Positions 36,101 through 47,514 of a stretch of 64,000 nt of DNA are shown one piece after another (within the stretch, counting starts at the first letter, position 1; every line of letters begins with the position of its first letter). The position numbers and the translations under genes are program-made. Source of the DNA: Folioceros fuciformis (lineage: Eukaryota > Anthocerotophyta > Anthocerotopsida > Anthocerotales); NCBI GenBank assembly GCA_049999805.1, contig JBNGIO010006239.1, positions 254,308-318,307 of the forward strand, in the 5' to 3' direction. Below the pieces are notes generated by a model that saw nothing but the letters and a program-made list of their open reading frames with translations, made no database searches and was not told where the DNA came from.

Positions 36101-39040
36101 AAACATTTCAGAGGTGATACAAAAGGTCTGCTCCATTTTGGAGGTTTCTGATGCTTGATTTGCCTTGGCAGGTATCACACTACCTTGGCAAGTACTTCGA
36201 ACAATATGTAGACTGTTTTTTTACTGCAAAGATGGAGTCTGAGGTCAATATCCAACTTGAATTTTTTTGTCAATTCAGAGCTATAAGTCATGCGTCTTTG
36301 CAGCAAGGTGTACGTAGCAATTTGGATGTACAAAGCTGCTGCTTAAATCCTGACTCTCTTGCCAGCTACGTAAAGCTGTGGGATATGAGAGAACATTCAG
36401 TGCTGTTACTTATTCAGCTCTTTGTTTCAGCTGGATGAAATTTCTGCTGGTCGACGGAAGTGGAAGTCCTTTTTGGGAACATTCTGGCCTCCATTTCATT
36501 CGGCTGTCACAGAGGCAATGAAGGTCCCAATAGAGCAGGTTTTGTGGCTCACGAATCGTGGAACCTTCGTTTGTGGAACACATTGTAAATCTTAGAGACT
36601 AAATACTGTATTCATGTGGATGCACTGTGTCGATTTATCTGTCCATTTGAAGAGTTGAAGCGCGTGGATAAATGCCTGCAGGTGGCGGCAATGCTTGAAA
36701 AAGATTTCTTGCATCTTAGTCCTGGCGATTCTGTGTGCCCAAGGTCAGGCGTTTGAACCATGACTTCCTTTCCTGGGTGGTGAAGATGAGATCAGGGATG
36801 TGTGTAAGAAAGACTTGAGATTTTGTGTATTGCGCTGCGTGGCTGATATGTTTTCAGGGAATGGCACGTTCTGCTTTTAGCAAAAGCTGATGCTTTGTTG
36901 TACCTGCTGCTGCTGGGTTGTTGATCAATCTGATATGAGCTTCTCGACGGTAACATGGACACGGGAATGTCTTGACAGGTGCCAGAAAGGCAAAATGTCA
37001 CTGAAGTTGAGCCGTTACGGTCACGGATATTTTATGGGCTGTTCAGAATTTCCTAATTGCTTGTGAGTGAGCATGGTTGCCCAGTCTTTCATAAGAGGAC
37101 GGTTGCCTTACCAGATCTTGAGCAAATCATCGTGTGTTGTAGTTCTATTACGCAGTGCAATTTGCTGCGATAATTTTTTATGAACATCTTGTCCGCATGT
37201 TATTTTGCAGGTACAAGGCACACGTGCTCAAATATGACGAAGACGAAAGTGATGAAGAAGAAACAACGCCGCAGGTATCTGAAGGTTTGAGTCTTGGAAC
37301 AGATCCTGACTCGGGTCTTGAGGTGAGTACCACGCAAGGGATTCTTACCAACTAGTCTTTGCTACGGCAGCTGCAGATTGATTGAGTTGAGGCACAATAG
37401 TGGAATCAGTGGTAACACAAGGTTGTGGTTCGTAAGAGCAGGTCATTTTGAAAGTTGGACCATTTGGAAAGTATGTTCAGCTTGGCACAGGCTCGAAGAC
37501 CACAAAACCCAAACGGCACACTGTTCCTCCGGTTAAGTGAACTTGAGCCCTGCCGTCCTTTCGTCCTGTCGTCCTGTCTGGTGTTCTATGGTAGCGGGTG
37601 ACACTTTGTTGTGCAGTAGTGTTGATACGATGAAGACCCTCTTGTATGCATGACTCCACCTTGCTCTGTGGACGAGGAATGTGGAGTTGACATAAGACGT
37701 TTCCTTCTCATTCAGAACAGGACACCAGTGACACTAGAGGCCGCTTTGCAGTTGCTGAGTTATCCGATCGAGCTGGTAAATCCCAATTGGCTTGGAGCCA
37801 GGTGATGTTGTCTATGAACTTCAGCAGACGTTATTGAAGGAGAGTGGTGGGAAAAAATGCAGGGAAAACATCCAAAAGGTGGGCTAGTCACCATAAATGT
37901 AACTCAGCGAGGGGAGCACATAGTGCGGCACAAGGGCTGCACTGCTGTAATCCCAAAGGTAATCTTGCTCATGAAAGTTCTCAGTTCTACAGTCTTGTCT
38001 AAGGTTTGGTAGTGGATCCGTGCATGAAAGATGATCCATTGCTTGCAGGACGTACCTGAGAGCGAAATAAGCTTGGTCAAGGCTCTCGAGTGGATCGCAA
38101 ACAGTGCCGCGAGACCAAGATCTGGCAGACCTTCGCTGCGGGCCCAAAAAGCGAAGGCCGAACACAACACGAGTCGGAGGGACCTCACCTTGGACCCAAC
38201 AGTCAGGAGGAGAGGAAAAGTAGCCGTGAAGGACAGCCTCCCCGTAGTTGAAAAGGTAGATGAGACGGAAGAACAATCAAAGCTGACAAATAGTGGAGCC
38301 TCGAAGGGTAATCTTGTCTGCCACTCCCTAATCTATGCACTCGAAACGGTTCCTTTCGTTCCGGCTTTCATTTTGTTCACGTTCCGCTGCCTGCGTGCTT
38401 TGCAGCAGATACTACGGATAAGGCAGACTTGGATGAAAAAACAGGTCGTACAGCGAGATCTTCAAAAAGCGCGTCGAAACCGAAGGAAGCAGCAGCCTCC
38501 GATGAGAAACCAAGCTCCACGTCAAGATCTTCAAAGGGCCTTTCGGAACCGAAGGAAGGGAAGGCACTTGACGCAGCCTCAGATGAAAAACCACGTCGTA
38601 CAGCAGGATCTTCGAAGAGCAAGTCGGAATCGAAGGAAGGGAAGGCGGTTGAGGCAGTCTCAGATGAAAAACCAAGGCGTCCAGTAAGATCTTCAAAGAG
38701 TGCGTCGAAACCGAAGGAAGAGAAGGCACTGGAGGCAGTCTCAGATGAAAAACCAAGGCGTACAGTAAGATCTTCAAAGAGTCCTTCGAAACCGAACGAA
38801 AGGAGGGCACCTGAGGCAGCCTCAGATGCAAAACCCTCTCCTAAACCGACGACAGCTGAACCCAAACCGAGCGGATCAAGACCTACGGTGGAGGAGAAGA
38901 AAGGAGAAGCTATTCAGCAGCTCCCAGAAAAGCCGTTCACGGTGGCCTCTTCGGTGCCAGACGGGAAGGAGGCTGCTCTGCACGAGCCATCGCCGCGCCG
39001 TCCCCGAGGACGGCCAAGGCTCGTGAGTCTTGAAGCGTAG
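32700..39040 (+). CDS. Organelle-type DNA topoisomerase IA (TopA-like)
   Basis: Twenty-one exons (32700-33235, 33367-34018, 34227-34313, 34554-34600, 34837-34946, 35049-35149, 35285-35377, 35493-35579, 35664-35747, 35860-35928, 36027-36086, 36172-36243, 36431-36538, 36682-36743, 36979-37062, 37211-37322, 37442-37531, 37716-37775, 37863-37958, 38049-38307, 38406-39040) close to 1167 aa. The TOPRIM domain has VVESPVKAKTIEKYLG and metal-binding DPDREGE (188-194). The catalytic Tyr418 sits in TYMRTDC. Core blocks SKAKNAQEAHEAIRPTD, PPPRYSEASLVKKMEELG and GRPSTYA follow, then one zinc finger (Cys 721, 724, 744, 750). Two repeats of the bacterial-like KVGPFGKYVQLG type come next. The enzyme relaxes negative supercoils by single-strand passage; plant TopA-like enzymes act in plastids or mitochondria. 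The N-terminus (to ~110) may be a transit peptide, and the start codon is the least certain part. The tail is a 27-residue repeat array plus an AT-hook. Confidence 0.92.
34376..34438 (+). repeat. Dispersed short repeat, copy 1
   Basis: About 60 bases around TTTCCGACATGAGG in topoisomerase intron 3. It aligns with 51784-51838 (reverse strand) over TGGACTGT, the core, and a CTTTCAGA end, and more weakly with 40866-40905. The short size and intron/intergenic position suggest a MITE-like or SINE-like relic. Confidence 0.55.
38429..38830 (+). repeat. 81-bp coding repeat in the topoisomerase tail
   Basis: Residues 965-1095 form one 23-residue and four 27-residue units of pattern SDEKPRRTVRSSKSxSKP followed by an E/A-rich end (unit starts 965, 988, 1015, 1042, 1069), with a decaying sixth. 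The units are basic and Ser-rich, likely disordered and DNA-binding. The AT-hook core RPRGRPRL follows at 1155-1162. Confidence 0.88.
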
Positions 39041-39346
39041 GAGATCATGGAGCAGCCCGCATAGCTTCCACCAATCGAATCGAGTACCTTTACTTCTTTA
39101 ATCTGATAAATATGACAAGCTAAATTAGCTAAACTTGATCGTTGCACTTAGGCTTGTTTTCAAGGAGTCAAAACGGAAGGCACACTCTGCGAAGCAAAAG
39201 AATCAATCTGATTACCCTTTCACAAGGATAGTCAGAGGAGTAGGGGTCTTAAGGGTTTTGGGTTGTACGTAAAAGCCGGGAAGCGAAGACGTAGTAACTT
39301 CTTCTTCGAACCCGGGCCTCTCCGTAGGTCAGCCGGCCCCTGCAAC

Positions 39347-40223
39347 ATGAGCTTCCGAGTAGGCAATCTTGCCTTTGTGCCCCTGCTGTTCTGTGTGAGA
39401 TTGTTGTTTACGATGGATTGTGGAGGCCTTAGCTGCACCGGTGCCGGCGTGAGCGTGGCGAGGACTGGAATGATGATGGCCTTGCCGTCTCTTTGTGTGT
39501 GCACAGATTCACCAGTACCAGGTGGTAGGGCGGGCACTGCCCTCCCCTACCAATGAACAGCCGAAGATCTACCGAATGAAGCTCTGGGCTACGAACGAAG
39601 TTCGTGCAAAGTCCAAGTTTTGGTAAGCAGTTGGTGGGAGCTTACCCTTTTGTTTATGTGAGTGGGATGTCGCTGGCTCATCGTGGTGGTGGTTTTTCCA
39701 TGCCGGTTTCTGGTAGGTACTTCTTGAGGAAGCTTAAGAAGGTGAAGAAGTCGCATGGACAGATCCTTGCGATTAACGAGGTAATTAGGGTTGTTGACTA
39801 TGCACCGTGGTTGTTTGTGGTATTGTGCTTAAGGCTTGTTAGGTTGGTGGCATGAGTTGATCGTGCTGTCGGGGTGTGTAGATTTTCGAGAAGAAGCCGA
39901 CCACTATCAAGAATTTTGGCATCTGGGTTAGGTATCAAAGTCGCACAGGATATCATAACATGTACAAGGAGTACAGGGACACCACCATGAACGGTGCTGT
40001 GGAGCAGATGTACGATGAGATGGCTTCTCGGCACAGGGTTCGATTCCCCTGCATTCAGATCATCAAAACTGCCACTGTTCCCGTTGCCCTGTGCAAGCGT
40101 GAGAATACGAAGCAGTTTCACAATGGAAACATCAAGTTCCCTCTGATCTACCGGAAGATCAGGCCACCCACCAGAAAGTTGAAGACCACCTTCAAGGCCT
40201 CCAGACCCAACACCTTTGTGTAG
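39347..40223 (+). CDS. RPL18A: 60S ribosomal protein L18a (eL20)
   Basis: Four exons (39347-39358, 39507-39622, 39717-39780, 39882-40223) join to 177 aa, the usual plant length. The product reads MSFR, then [78 protein letters not shown], and a highly conserved C-terminal half ending RPNTFV. Exon 1 codes for only four residues, so the start depends on the 12-base exon; MSFR fits the MGAFR/MVTFR start of other plants and the intron ends are canonical. It belongs to the cytosolic large subunit and is presumably constitutively expressed. The start of the next gene is about 3 kb away. Confidence 0.95.
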
Positions 40224-40689
40224 GGCTACATTTCCAACGGAGCAACGCTCCCTCTCTGTTTTGAGGTAGATAGTTAATGAATCGGAATTATTCCGGACGG
40301 CTTTCTCTGAACTTCAATTCTCATGGGTAGTCTTTTTTTGACTTATGTCCGGTGGTCATCAGCCGCCATCCCGGATAATGTTTGAACGTGAGAGGGAAAT
40401 TGTCCCGTCCTACTCTTAGGAATGTCGGAGAGTTCAAGAACGAGGATGGAGAAACACGACGCTGGATACAGGGTGTCTAGCTCACAGCTCAGTGGTGCAG
40501 ACACCAGCAACGGAAGAAGTAGTTTGACAGGTGCTACTACAAGCTGAGACATCCAAATGGTGCCCAAGCAAAATCTCTCCTGAATCCTTTTCAATGCAAC
40601 ATAACCCATGGCTTCGAGTCCAGCAACAATAAACCTAGGTGCATATATCTAAGGTTTGCTGGTCAGTCACCTTTTTGATCTGGTGCACG

Positions 40690-40755
40690 ATCCGATGAGA
40701 ATGAACGAACGATGAATGAATGAATGAACGAACGAACAATGAATGATCCGAACGA
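40690..40755. repeat. GAAC/GAAT tetranucleotide microsatellite
   Basis: Interspersed GAAC, GAAT and GAACGATGAAT units over about 65 bases; a simple repeat with no coding role. Confidence 0.8.
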
Positions 40756-40865
40756 TCCACCCCGTAGAATGATTGATTTCGAGAAAATTTACAGATAATT
40801 AGTCTTAAGAGTCTACCACTGGGTCCACCGGGATTTAGTAGGATCGGGGATGTGCTGGTAGACAT

Positions 40866-40905
40866 TAGGTCGTTTCCGACATGAGGTACTGTGGGCTCTT
40901 TAAGA
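40866..40905 (+). repeat. Dispersed short repeat, copy 2
   Basis: Shares CGTTTCCGACATGAGGTACT and the following TGGG, then CTCTTTAAGAG, with the copies at 34376-34438 and 51784-51838. Weaker outside the core. Confidence 0.45.
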
Positions 40906-42279
40906 GTAGTCGTTTGTACGTCTTTCGAATCTTTGCCACGAGCTCTAGAACCTCCTCAATATTTGTAGCTTCTATACAGTTAATCGACTTCCAAACCAGG
41001 TTATCAAAGTGGAAGGGACCGTGAAAAGCATTCCAATGACTGTAGCCCCTGATCAAAGTCCAGACAGACCATGTGTGTCACGATGTGTTTTGCTCTGCGA
41101 AAATCATTATGGTCGACAGTCGATCCGTCCTGGAAAGTGGGCATACAAAACAGGAGAAAACATCCGTATCTGCGACTATCCAGCGCATAGACGTCAGGCT
41201 GCATGTGTATATAAAGGTCAAATTTAAGTGACAGACTTGTGTGATAATATCCATCCCTGGTAGCCATTGCACCACAAAACACGATTCACTTTCCTACATA
41301 CTTTTAATGCAAAGCTTGGCAGAACTGTGCTGTGAGAGAGACAAAACGAGGTTAATTCTGAGAGTATGGTTTACCCTGAGTGTGCTGTAAGATGTTCGCT
41401 TTCCCAGACAGAAATTGCAATATGAGACTTGCAGGTTGTCTGTATGCCAACAAGTTACGTGTGAGAGAAAAGGCCATAGACTTCACAGTGGAATCTTTCG
41501 CCTATCTGTGCATAAGCCTTACCTGGAACCAGATACCAGAGATGGAGTGTGAACAGGAGCAGCAAAGGGTTCCTTTGCTTGACCACCTGGACTAAATCAC
41601 TGGCCACGTTATGACCCTGGAAAACAAAGTGGAAGCTGAACCTGTAAGTCATTCACGAGAGAGCCCACTCTTCAAGACTCTTGCAAAACAACGTGCCTGG
41701 TGAGAAACTATGCACATCAACTGTAGCGACATTTCTTGCGGTCACACCCCTTGCAGACAGTTTGATTTCCTGCTGGCCAGCAGAGTATGCTGCCCTCAAG
41801 GAGTCCCTGGCAGATAAATTGTGGGACAGTTTGTTCCTGACAAGATAATCATCTCTACTGTCTAACAGTGAAAGCTACCCACCACGCAAAGCTCGTTACA
41901 GCTGATGATGCGATAGGGACTTCATGACCTGTAAAATTGGGTACCGCAGATCCCCAAAGTGAGTTGTTTCAAATGGCTTTTGATTTGCTAGCGTTAGACC
42001 GAATGCTACAAAGAATTCTACTGCCAACTGACCTAAAGAACACGTCCACTGAAATTGGCTGAAAACCAATTCGACTACAATCCAGCTACAGATCTCTTTG
42101 GATACACGCATGTTAGAAGAGAAACTCACTTGCTGACAACAATACTCCCGATGAAGAAACTGCGGAGGACTTAAAAAAACGGCTCCTAGCAACTACCACA
42201 CGTCCTGTGGATGGGATCTCAAGTTCACAGTAGCAAACTGCTCTACGACAGGAACTCCAAAGATGTTTGATGGGCTAGC

Positions 42280-42760
42280 GTGTAAACACAAGTGCGTCAA
42301 CGGACCTGAGCATGAGGGGCGCGCAACAAGAGCTGGCAGACCTACTTTGCAGGCCCAACAAGCCAAGGTCCAACACTACATGAGTGGTAAGGACCTTACC
42401 AGGGATCCGACAAGGAAAAACTGCTCGAGCAGCAAAATTAGCCGTCTGGGACAAAGTTCCGCAGTCAAGAAGGCAGCTTTGAAGAAGGAACAATCAAAGC
42501 CGGATGACCAGTAAAGCCTCGAAGGAGAAGCTGCGTGTACCATTCCCTGCTCAACACACTGAGAACGATTCGCTTTGTTCCAGTATCCAATTTGTTCACG
42601 TTCCGCTGTGTATGCTTTGCAGCAGAACCAATAAGAAAACCAAGACATCCAGGAAGATCTGAACCGAGCCGTTCGAAAACTAAGACAGGAAGGCACTAGA
42701 GGCAGACTCGGATGAAAGTCCATGTCGTAAAGCTAAGACAGCTAAACCCGAATTGAGCGA
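42280..42760 (+). pseudogene. Duplicated topoisomerase 3' fragment
   Basis: Diverged copy of 38095-38480 (exon 20, intron 20 and start of exon 21). It matches AGAGCTGGCAGACCT-like sequence, GAACAATCAAAGC, CCTCGAAGG, the intron segment TTGTTCACGTTCCGCTG and the acceptor GCTTTGCAGCAGA. Because intron sequence is copied, it arose by DNA duplication, not retroposition. Stops and shifts interrupt the frame. Some tail-repeat words (GATGAAAGTCCATGTCGTA) persist to about 42730. Confidence 0.85.
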
Positions 42761-43236
42761 ATGAAAACAAACAACGAGGAAAAAGCAAGGAGTAGCTCTT
42801 TGAAAAGCAGACTGCTGTGGCCTTGACAGTGTCGGACGGACAGGACGGAGAGCTTTGGCAATTCCTGGTTCCTACCTCAACTTTACACACATATATCCTC
42901 ATGCCGCAATCGAGAACGTCCAGACAGACAAGACGGGATTCAAGAACTCCATCCACAACACAAAATTGAACCTACGGTGTACATCGGCCTGAACTCGGCT
43001 GGAACCTGCCCTGGCTCGCTCCCTGTTTGTGGTACGTGTGAACGAAGCGCAATCACTCCGGATGGCTTTGTCCAAACTGTTTTTCTCATGAGCAATTGTT
43101 TGGCCTCTGTTTGGGGGTCATTAGTGGCTATAGGTTTGTCACTGTATTGTGCCTACCTACTCACTCTTGGCAGTCTCCGACCCCTTCCTGGTCCCTTGTC
43201 GACTGATTTGCGCCGCATCAGTTGATTTCGGGGCTC

Positions 43237-45713
43237 ATGGCGGACATGGAAGATTTTGAGGGCCTCGACCCGCCTCTGATTCAGAGATGTGGATGTACTG
43301 AGATCCCCGACTTCGAGATCGAGCGTATGCGCACGGGGAAGCCACCTGATCGGAGCCACGCCATATTCCTCGAAGAGGTTACTTCAGTTTGCAGGCTGTC
43401 CATCTCCGTTTCTGTACTGTACTTCCGTCGCCTGCATTGGACGGGTCTTCATTTGTCTGGTCTCTCTCATGGCCCAATAAAAACATCCCCTGTTAGAGGG
43501 AAAGGCTGAAAAAGCTATCGGACGAGAGAGCAAATAAATGGCCAAATACAATCAAGGCTTTGAGGATCAAGAGAGAGCTGGCGCGTCAACAAAGAATTGA
43601 TCAGGCCGAGGTACAATCTTAAAATGTGCATCAACACACTCACGCATAGATTTGTAAAGCCTACGGCTTTACCAATACATATCATTAAGTTCTTTGAATA
43701 ATTTTGATTATATAAAACAGATTAATATTTTTTTATGTATGATGTGAAACAACCCCATAAAGAGGTCACAAGGCTATGGAGAGCTAGCTCCCATCACCTC
43801 CTATTTCTACTTAAATCATAAAATAATAACATTTTTTGTTGGATTCACATTCCTCTATGCTAACACTTCGTTCTTCATTGGAGTGTCTTTAGGAAGAATT
43901 GAAAAAGTTGGACAAAGAAGAAGCAAAGATTAGAGCTAATAAAAGATTGGATGTGGTTGGTCCCAATGTTTTTAAATGCTAGTTTCTCAACTCACAGACC
44001 AAACAAAAAAAAGTTCACAATTACAATAGTTCAATATGTCTACATTGTTGCTTATACATATGCATTTTGTGAAGATAGAACGAGCAGGGAAGCTCTTACA
44101 ACAATCTCAGTTTTTCAACTATAGGTCTCGAAAGCTTTTGGATGAAGTCAATCGGGTAACTTCAAAGCATTAAAATTTATCAAGGGATTTGAAAGGTGCA
44201 CAAATCTTCTCTAATTTTCTATCATTTTTTATTTTTTTTTACCAATAGGAACGAGAGGCACAAATTCAACACAAGAGTGTTGTTAAGGAGATGTGGAAGA
44301 AGAAAGAAGGTGTTTATCATCAATGGATTTTGCAAAAGGTGGAACAAGAAAAGCAAGAAGATATAGATTATCAAAAACGAGAGTATGACAAGGCTGTTGC
44401 AATTCGAAAGTTCCGGATGGCCCAGGTACATGTCTAGCCTAGAGAAACATGGTGCATGAGAAACTAGTGTTGTGGGTTTGAAATCTTTGTGTTCTTCAAT
44501 TCAACTTGAGACTAGTTGGAGGAAAATCACCAATTGTGGCTGAAAGATGAAGAAGCACATGACTATGAGAGAAAGAGAATTCAACGGCAAGCAGAACTGG
44601 ATGTTATTGAAGAGGAAGAAACGGAGAAGCGAAGGATACAGATGATCAAAGAAATAGATGAAGAAGCAGCTGCTGCAAACCTCGACCTCAAGGTGGGTAG
44701 CTATACATTACCAAGGTTTTATGCCTTGTTATTAGAATGAACTGTAACTTCAAGATTTCATGTTTGGTGTATTTTATTAATCAATTTCAGGTTAGAAGGG
44801 AGGCTGAAAAGTTGAAAATTTTGGAAGAAGAAAAGAAAATAGCAGCTTATGCAAAATGGAAACAAGAGTTTGATGATGAAGTTAAAAGGAAGTATAATCA
44901 AAAGAAGGCTGAGAAACAGGCTGCTAAAGATAGACTTATTGCAAGACAAGCGAAGGTTAATAGTAACCTTGAATGCATAATTGATTTCAATGGGACCAAG
45001 TTGGATCACATTTTCTTTATAATCACATCTTGTATCATAGCAATTGGAGGAGGCTAGGGTAGCTGCTGCAGAGCGACTGCGAGTTGACGAGACTGAAAGA
45101 GAAATCAAAGAAGAAGCCATTGTTAAATTCTTGAAGGATAAGCGGGAGCGTGAATATGCTTTGTGTCATGAGTCTCGTCAAATGCAGGTACAATTAATAT
45201 GTGTATGATTCTAAGCCTTCGTCTTGGCCTTTAATGGAAGTTGAAACAAGCTTGTATTATGAAGAGCAACGAGTCACATACTGAAAGAAAAAGAATAATG
45301 TTCCTAAACAGTTGGAGCAAAAGAGAATCGCAGAGCAAATAGAACTTGAAGAAAAGCAAGCTATGGGACAACAAGCATGGGAACGTGCTTGGCAAGCCAA
45401 GATGGATGATGAGGCAGAAGCAAAAGTTGTGCATGATACAAATGTAGAATTCGCCAAGAGCTACAAGAAGCATGTGGTATGTGATTTATAACATTTAATC
45501 ATAGCTTAAGATTGTAATAAATTATTCAACTAATTTGAGTTGTTTTTTGAAATGGTTCCTTCTTATCAGGCCCAACAACAACATGCAGCTAAAGTAGAAC
45601 AGCAAGAATTGTTGCAAGCTGATAAGAATATGATACAAATGATGAAGAACGATGATTCTCAGTATGTTTTGGGACCGGATGGCACAATGGCTATGCGTGA
45701 TCTTGTATTATAG
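43237..45713 (+). CDS. CFAP210-like flagellar coiled-coil protein (TPH domain)
   Basis: Ten exons (43237-43377, 43497-43610, 43893-43955, 44075-44155, 44249-44425, 44516-44692, 44791-44955, 45041-45187, 45312-45476, 45570-45713) give 457 aa. All nine introns are phase 0. The product is almost wholly Glu/Lys/Gln/Arg coiled coil of the trichohyalin-plectin-homology kind. The N-terminal pattern NKWPNTIKALRIKRELARQQ, EEAKIRANKRLDVIERAGKL and the later EREAQIQHKSVVKEMWKK most resemble CFAP210 (CCDC173), a microtubule inner protein of axonemal doublets. CFAP45 and CFAP53 are less good fits. In a plant this would serve sperm flagella. The N- and C-termini are not coiled and end in MAMRDLVL. Family level is fairly sure; the exact orthologue is tentative. 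Confidence 0.78.
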
Positions 45714-47510
45714 TTGATTATGATTTTATTTTAGTTTGAAAATTTTAAACCTATCTATATAAGAGGCGATATAGATGTTGGTGGTGGTGTGAGTAAGAAG
45801 ATGATTCAAAAGATGTGAAAAGATCTTTAAAAATCATGATCACTCATTCTTTTCGGGAACTACGGACTACTATTAGAGCATTGTGAAAGGCAGTTAGCAC
45901 ATTGTGAAAGGTAGTTAGCGCATTGCGAAAGGCCCTTGAGAGAGACCGGACTGTGCACGAGTCAAATCAAGCCTATGGAGCAAGGGAAAAAAGAAACAGG
46001 TCATTTGTGTGGAGATTTCATTTCCATCCTCTTAGGTTTCCGGATCCATACTTTTCACCTTCAAGGACTCAATCATAGTTGGAAAGCCTGAGACCTACCT
46101 AAAAATACAGGGTTGTTTCCATGTGTTTCTCCTGTAAGGACTACAATGCATACCATATATCCTAGTTGGAAAGACTGACCCAAAGAAACAGGGTTGTAAC
46201 TAGCTATTAGAGCAGAAAGACGATAGAAGAGGAGAAAACCAATAAGGTAGTCACAGGCCATCATCATATATGACCAACACGTGCTCCCATCGTCTTATTT
46301 GAACCTAACCAGGGCAGGACCTGGATCCCACAACCATATGAAAATTGTAGGTGAAGGAAAGAAAGCTTGTAGAACAACATATTTTTCATGTTAGGCCAAC
46401 ACAATAGTGAGGGAAACCAATAAGTGGGTCACAAATCTAATGGCATACTCTTGTTTAATACATAGCAATCAACAAGGGAAGCCTTAATTTGCGTCTCTAC
46501 CCTCTTGCGCTGGCTCTGATGCAGCAAGTGTTCGATGATCTCTACTCCGTACGAGAAGATGAGAGTGCTTCTAGAAGCCTGTCAGGGCATCAATCCCCCT
46601 AGCTTGGAAGTAGAAAAGTTGTTCCGCTTCGAAGTCGATACTATCCACTCCTTGGGAGCATTTCCCATAGTCGGCAATGATCTGAAGGTTGGGTTTCATG
46701 TTCAGTGTGGCCCTCTGGGCCAGCAGCAGATAACCACTTAGCTGTCTAGTGTCAATCTGTTGGGGATATTTGCCAAAAAACAAGGCATAGCAGAGCACAT
46801 AGCAAGTGCTAAGGGATGTATGTGGGGATGAATGAAGGAGTAGAGAAAATGGGAATGACAGCATAAGTCCGAGGTGTCGGTACCTATTCACTCTAATGTT
46901 GACGTCAAAATCACCCTAACCTGAAGATTGAGAGACAAGGCATTTGTGCTGTTGCCAATTGAATCCTCCAGTATGTCTCAACACCAGCTTGTTGTGTAGG
47001 TCGTGTAGCTGGTCCTTTCTAGCCAACAGGAATGACGATATTTTGGTCATGATGTCTGGTCCCAATTGTTGGATCTCTAAGCTCCACCTTGAATTAACAT
47101 ATGCTTCGGGGTAAGTCGGAGTAGACCCATGCCGGATTCCGTGCTGCTAGCTCGATAACCAGACTGACAGTAAGGACAGTCCATTCAAGATACCGTACTT
47201 TGTCATCATGCAAGAAGCATGGCGGAATCGTCTCGGACAGTTGCAGGTGTCCTAGCGACGGCGAGCGAAAAACCTTATGCTGGCCAATACACCCCACTCC
47301 CTCCAATATAGCAGTACACAATGCCCTATAGTTGAAGCAATGGTTACTATAGATAAATAAAAAAAGGTGATAAATAATTAGTGTAGACATGTCTACACAT
47401 GTAACATTTTCAAAAAATGGTAAAAAGTGGATACAAAGCTAGGATCATACCAACTGTAGAACCCTAAACCCTAGAATGCGCCAAATGGGCTTTGTGGAAT
47501 CCGACTGTTT
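45714..47510. other. AT-rich intergenic with small repeats
   Basis: It contains the 21-bp triplet repeat at 45873-45935 and an imperfect duplication of a TAGTTGGAAAG...CAGGGTTGT block at 46075-46200. A minus-strand frame at 47094-47390 is unidentified. No gene can be supported. Confidence 0.5.
45873..45935. repeat. 21-bp unit, three tandem copies
   Basis: Units TTAGAGCATTGTGAAAGGCA(G) and two variants start at 45873, 45894 and 45915. It lies 160 bases past the CFAP210-like stop codon and is probably outside the coding transcript. Confidence 0.85.
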
Positions 47511-47514
47511 TGAC

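Larger units (their letters stand above)
40224..42270. other. Intergenic, no confident gene
   Basis: A GAAC/GAAT tetranucleotide run lies at 40690-40755. A minus-strand frame at 40865-41056 (NCIEATNIEEVLELVAKIRK) looks protein-like but has no family I can name and no supporting neighbours. A second copy of the dispersed short repeat lies at 40866-40905. The remainder shows nothing recognisable. Confidence 0.5.

Noticed and set aside
40028-40060. GGTTCGATTCCCC, a tRNA T-arm-like string
   Set aside because: It is within the conserved RPL18A coding exon ([13 protein letters not shown]) and no tRNA cloverleaf surrounds it.
45873-45935. CRISPR-like regular repeat
   Set aside because: The 21-bp units are contiguous with no spacers, and the genome is eukaryotic.
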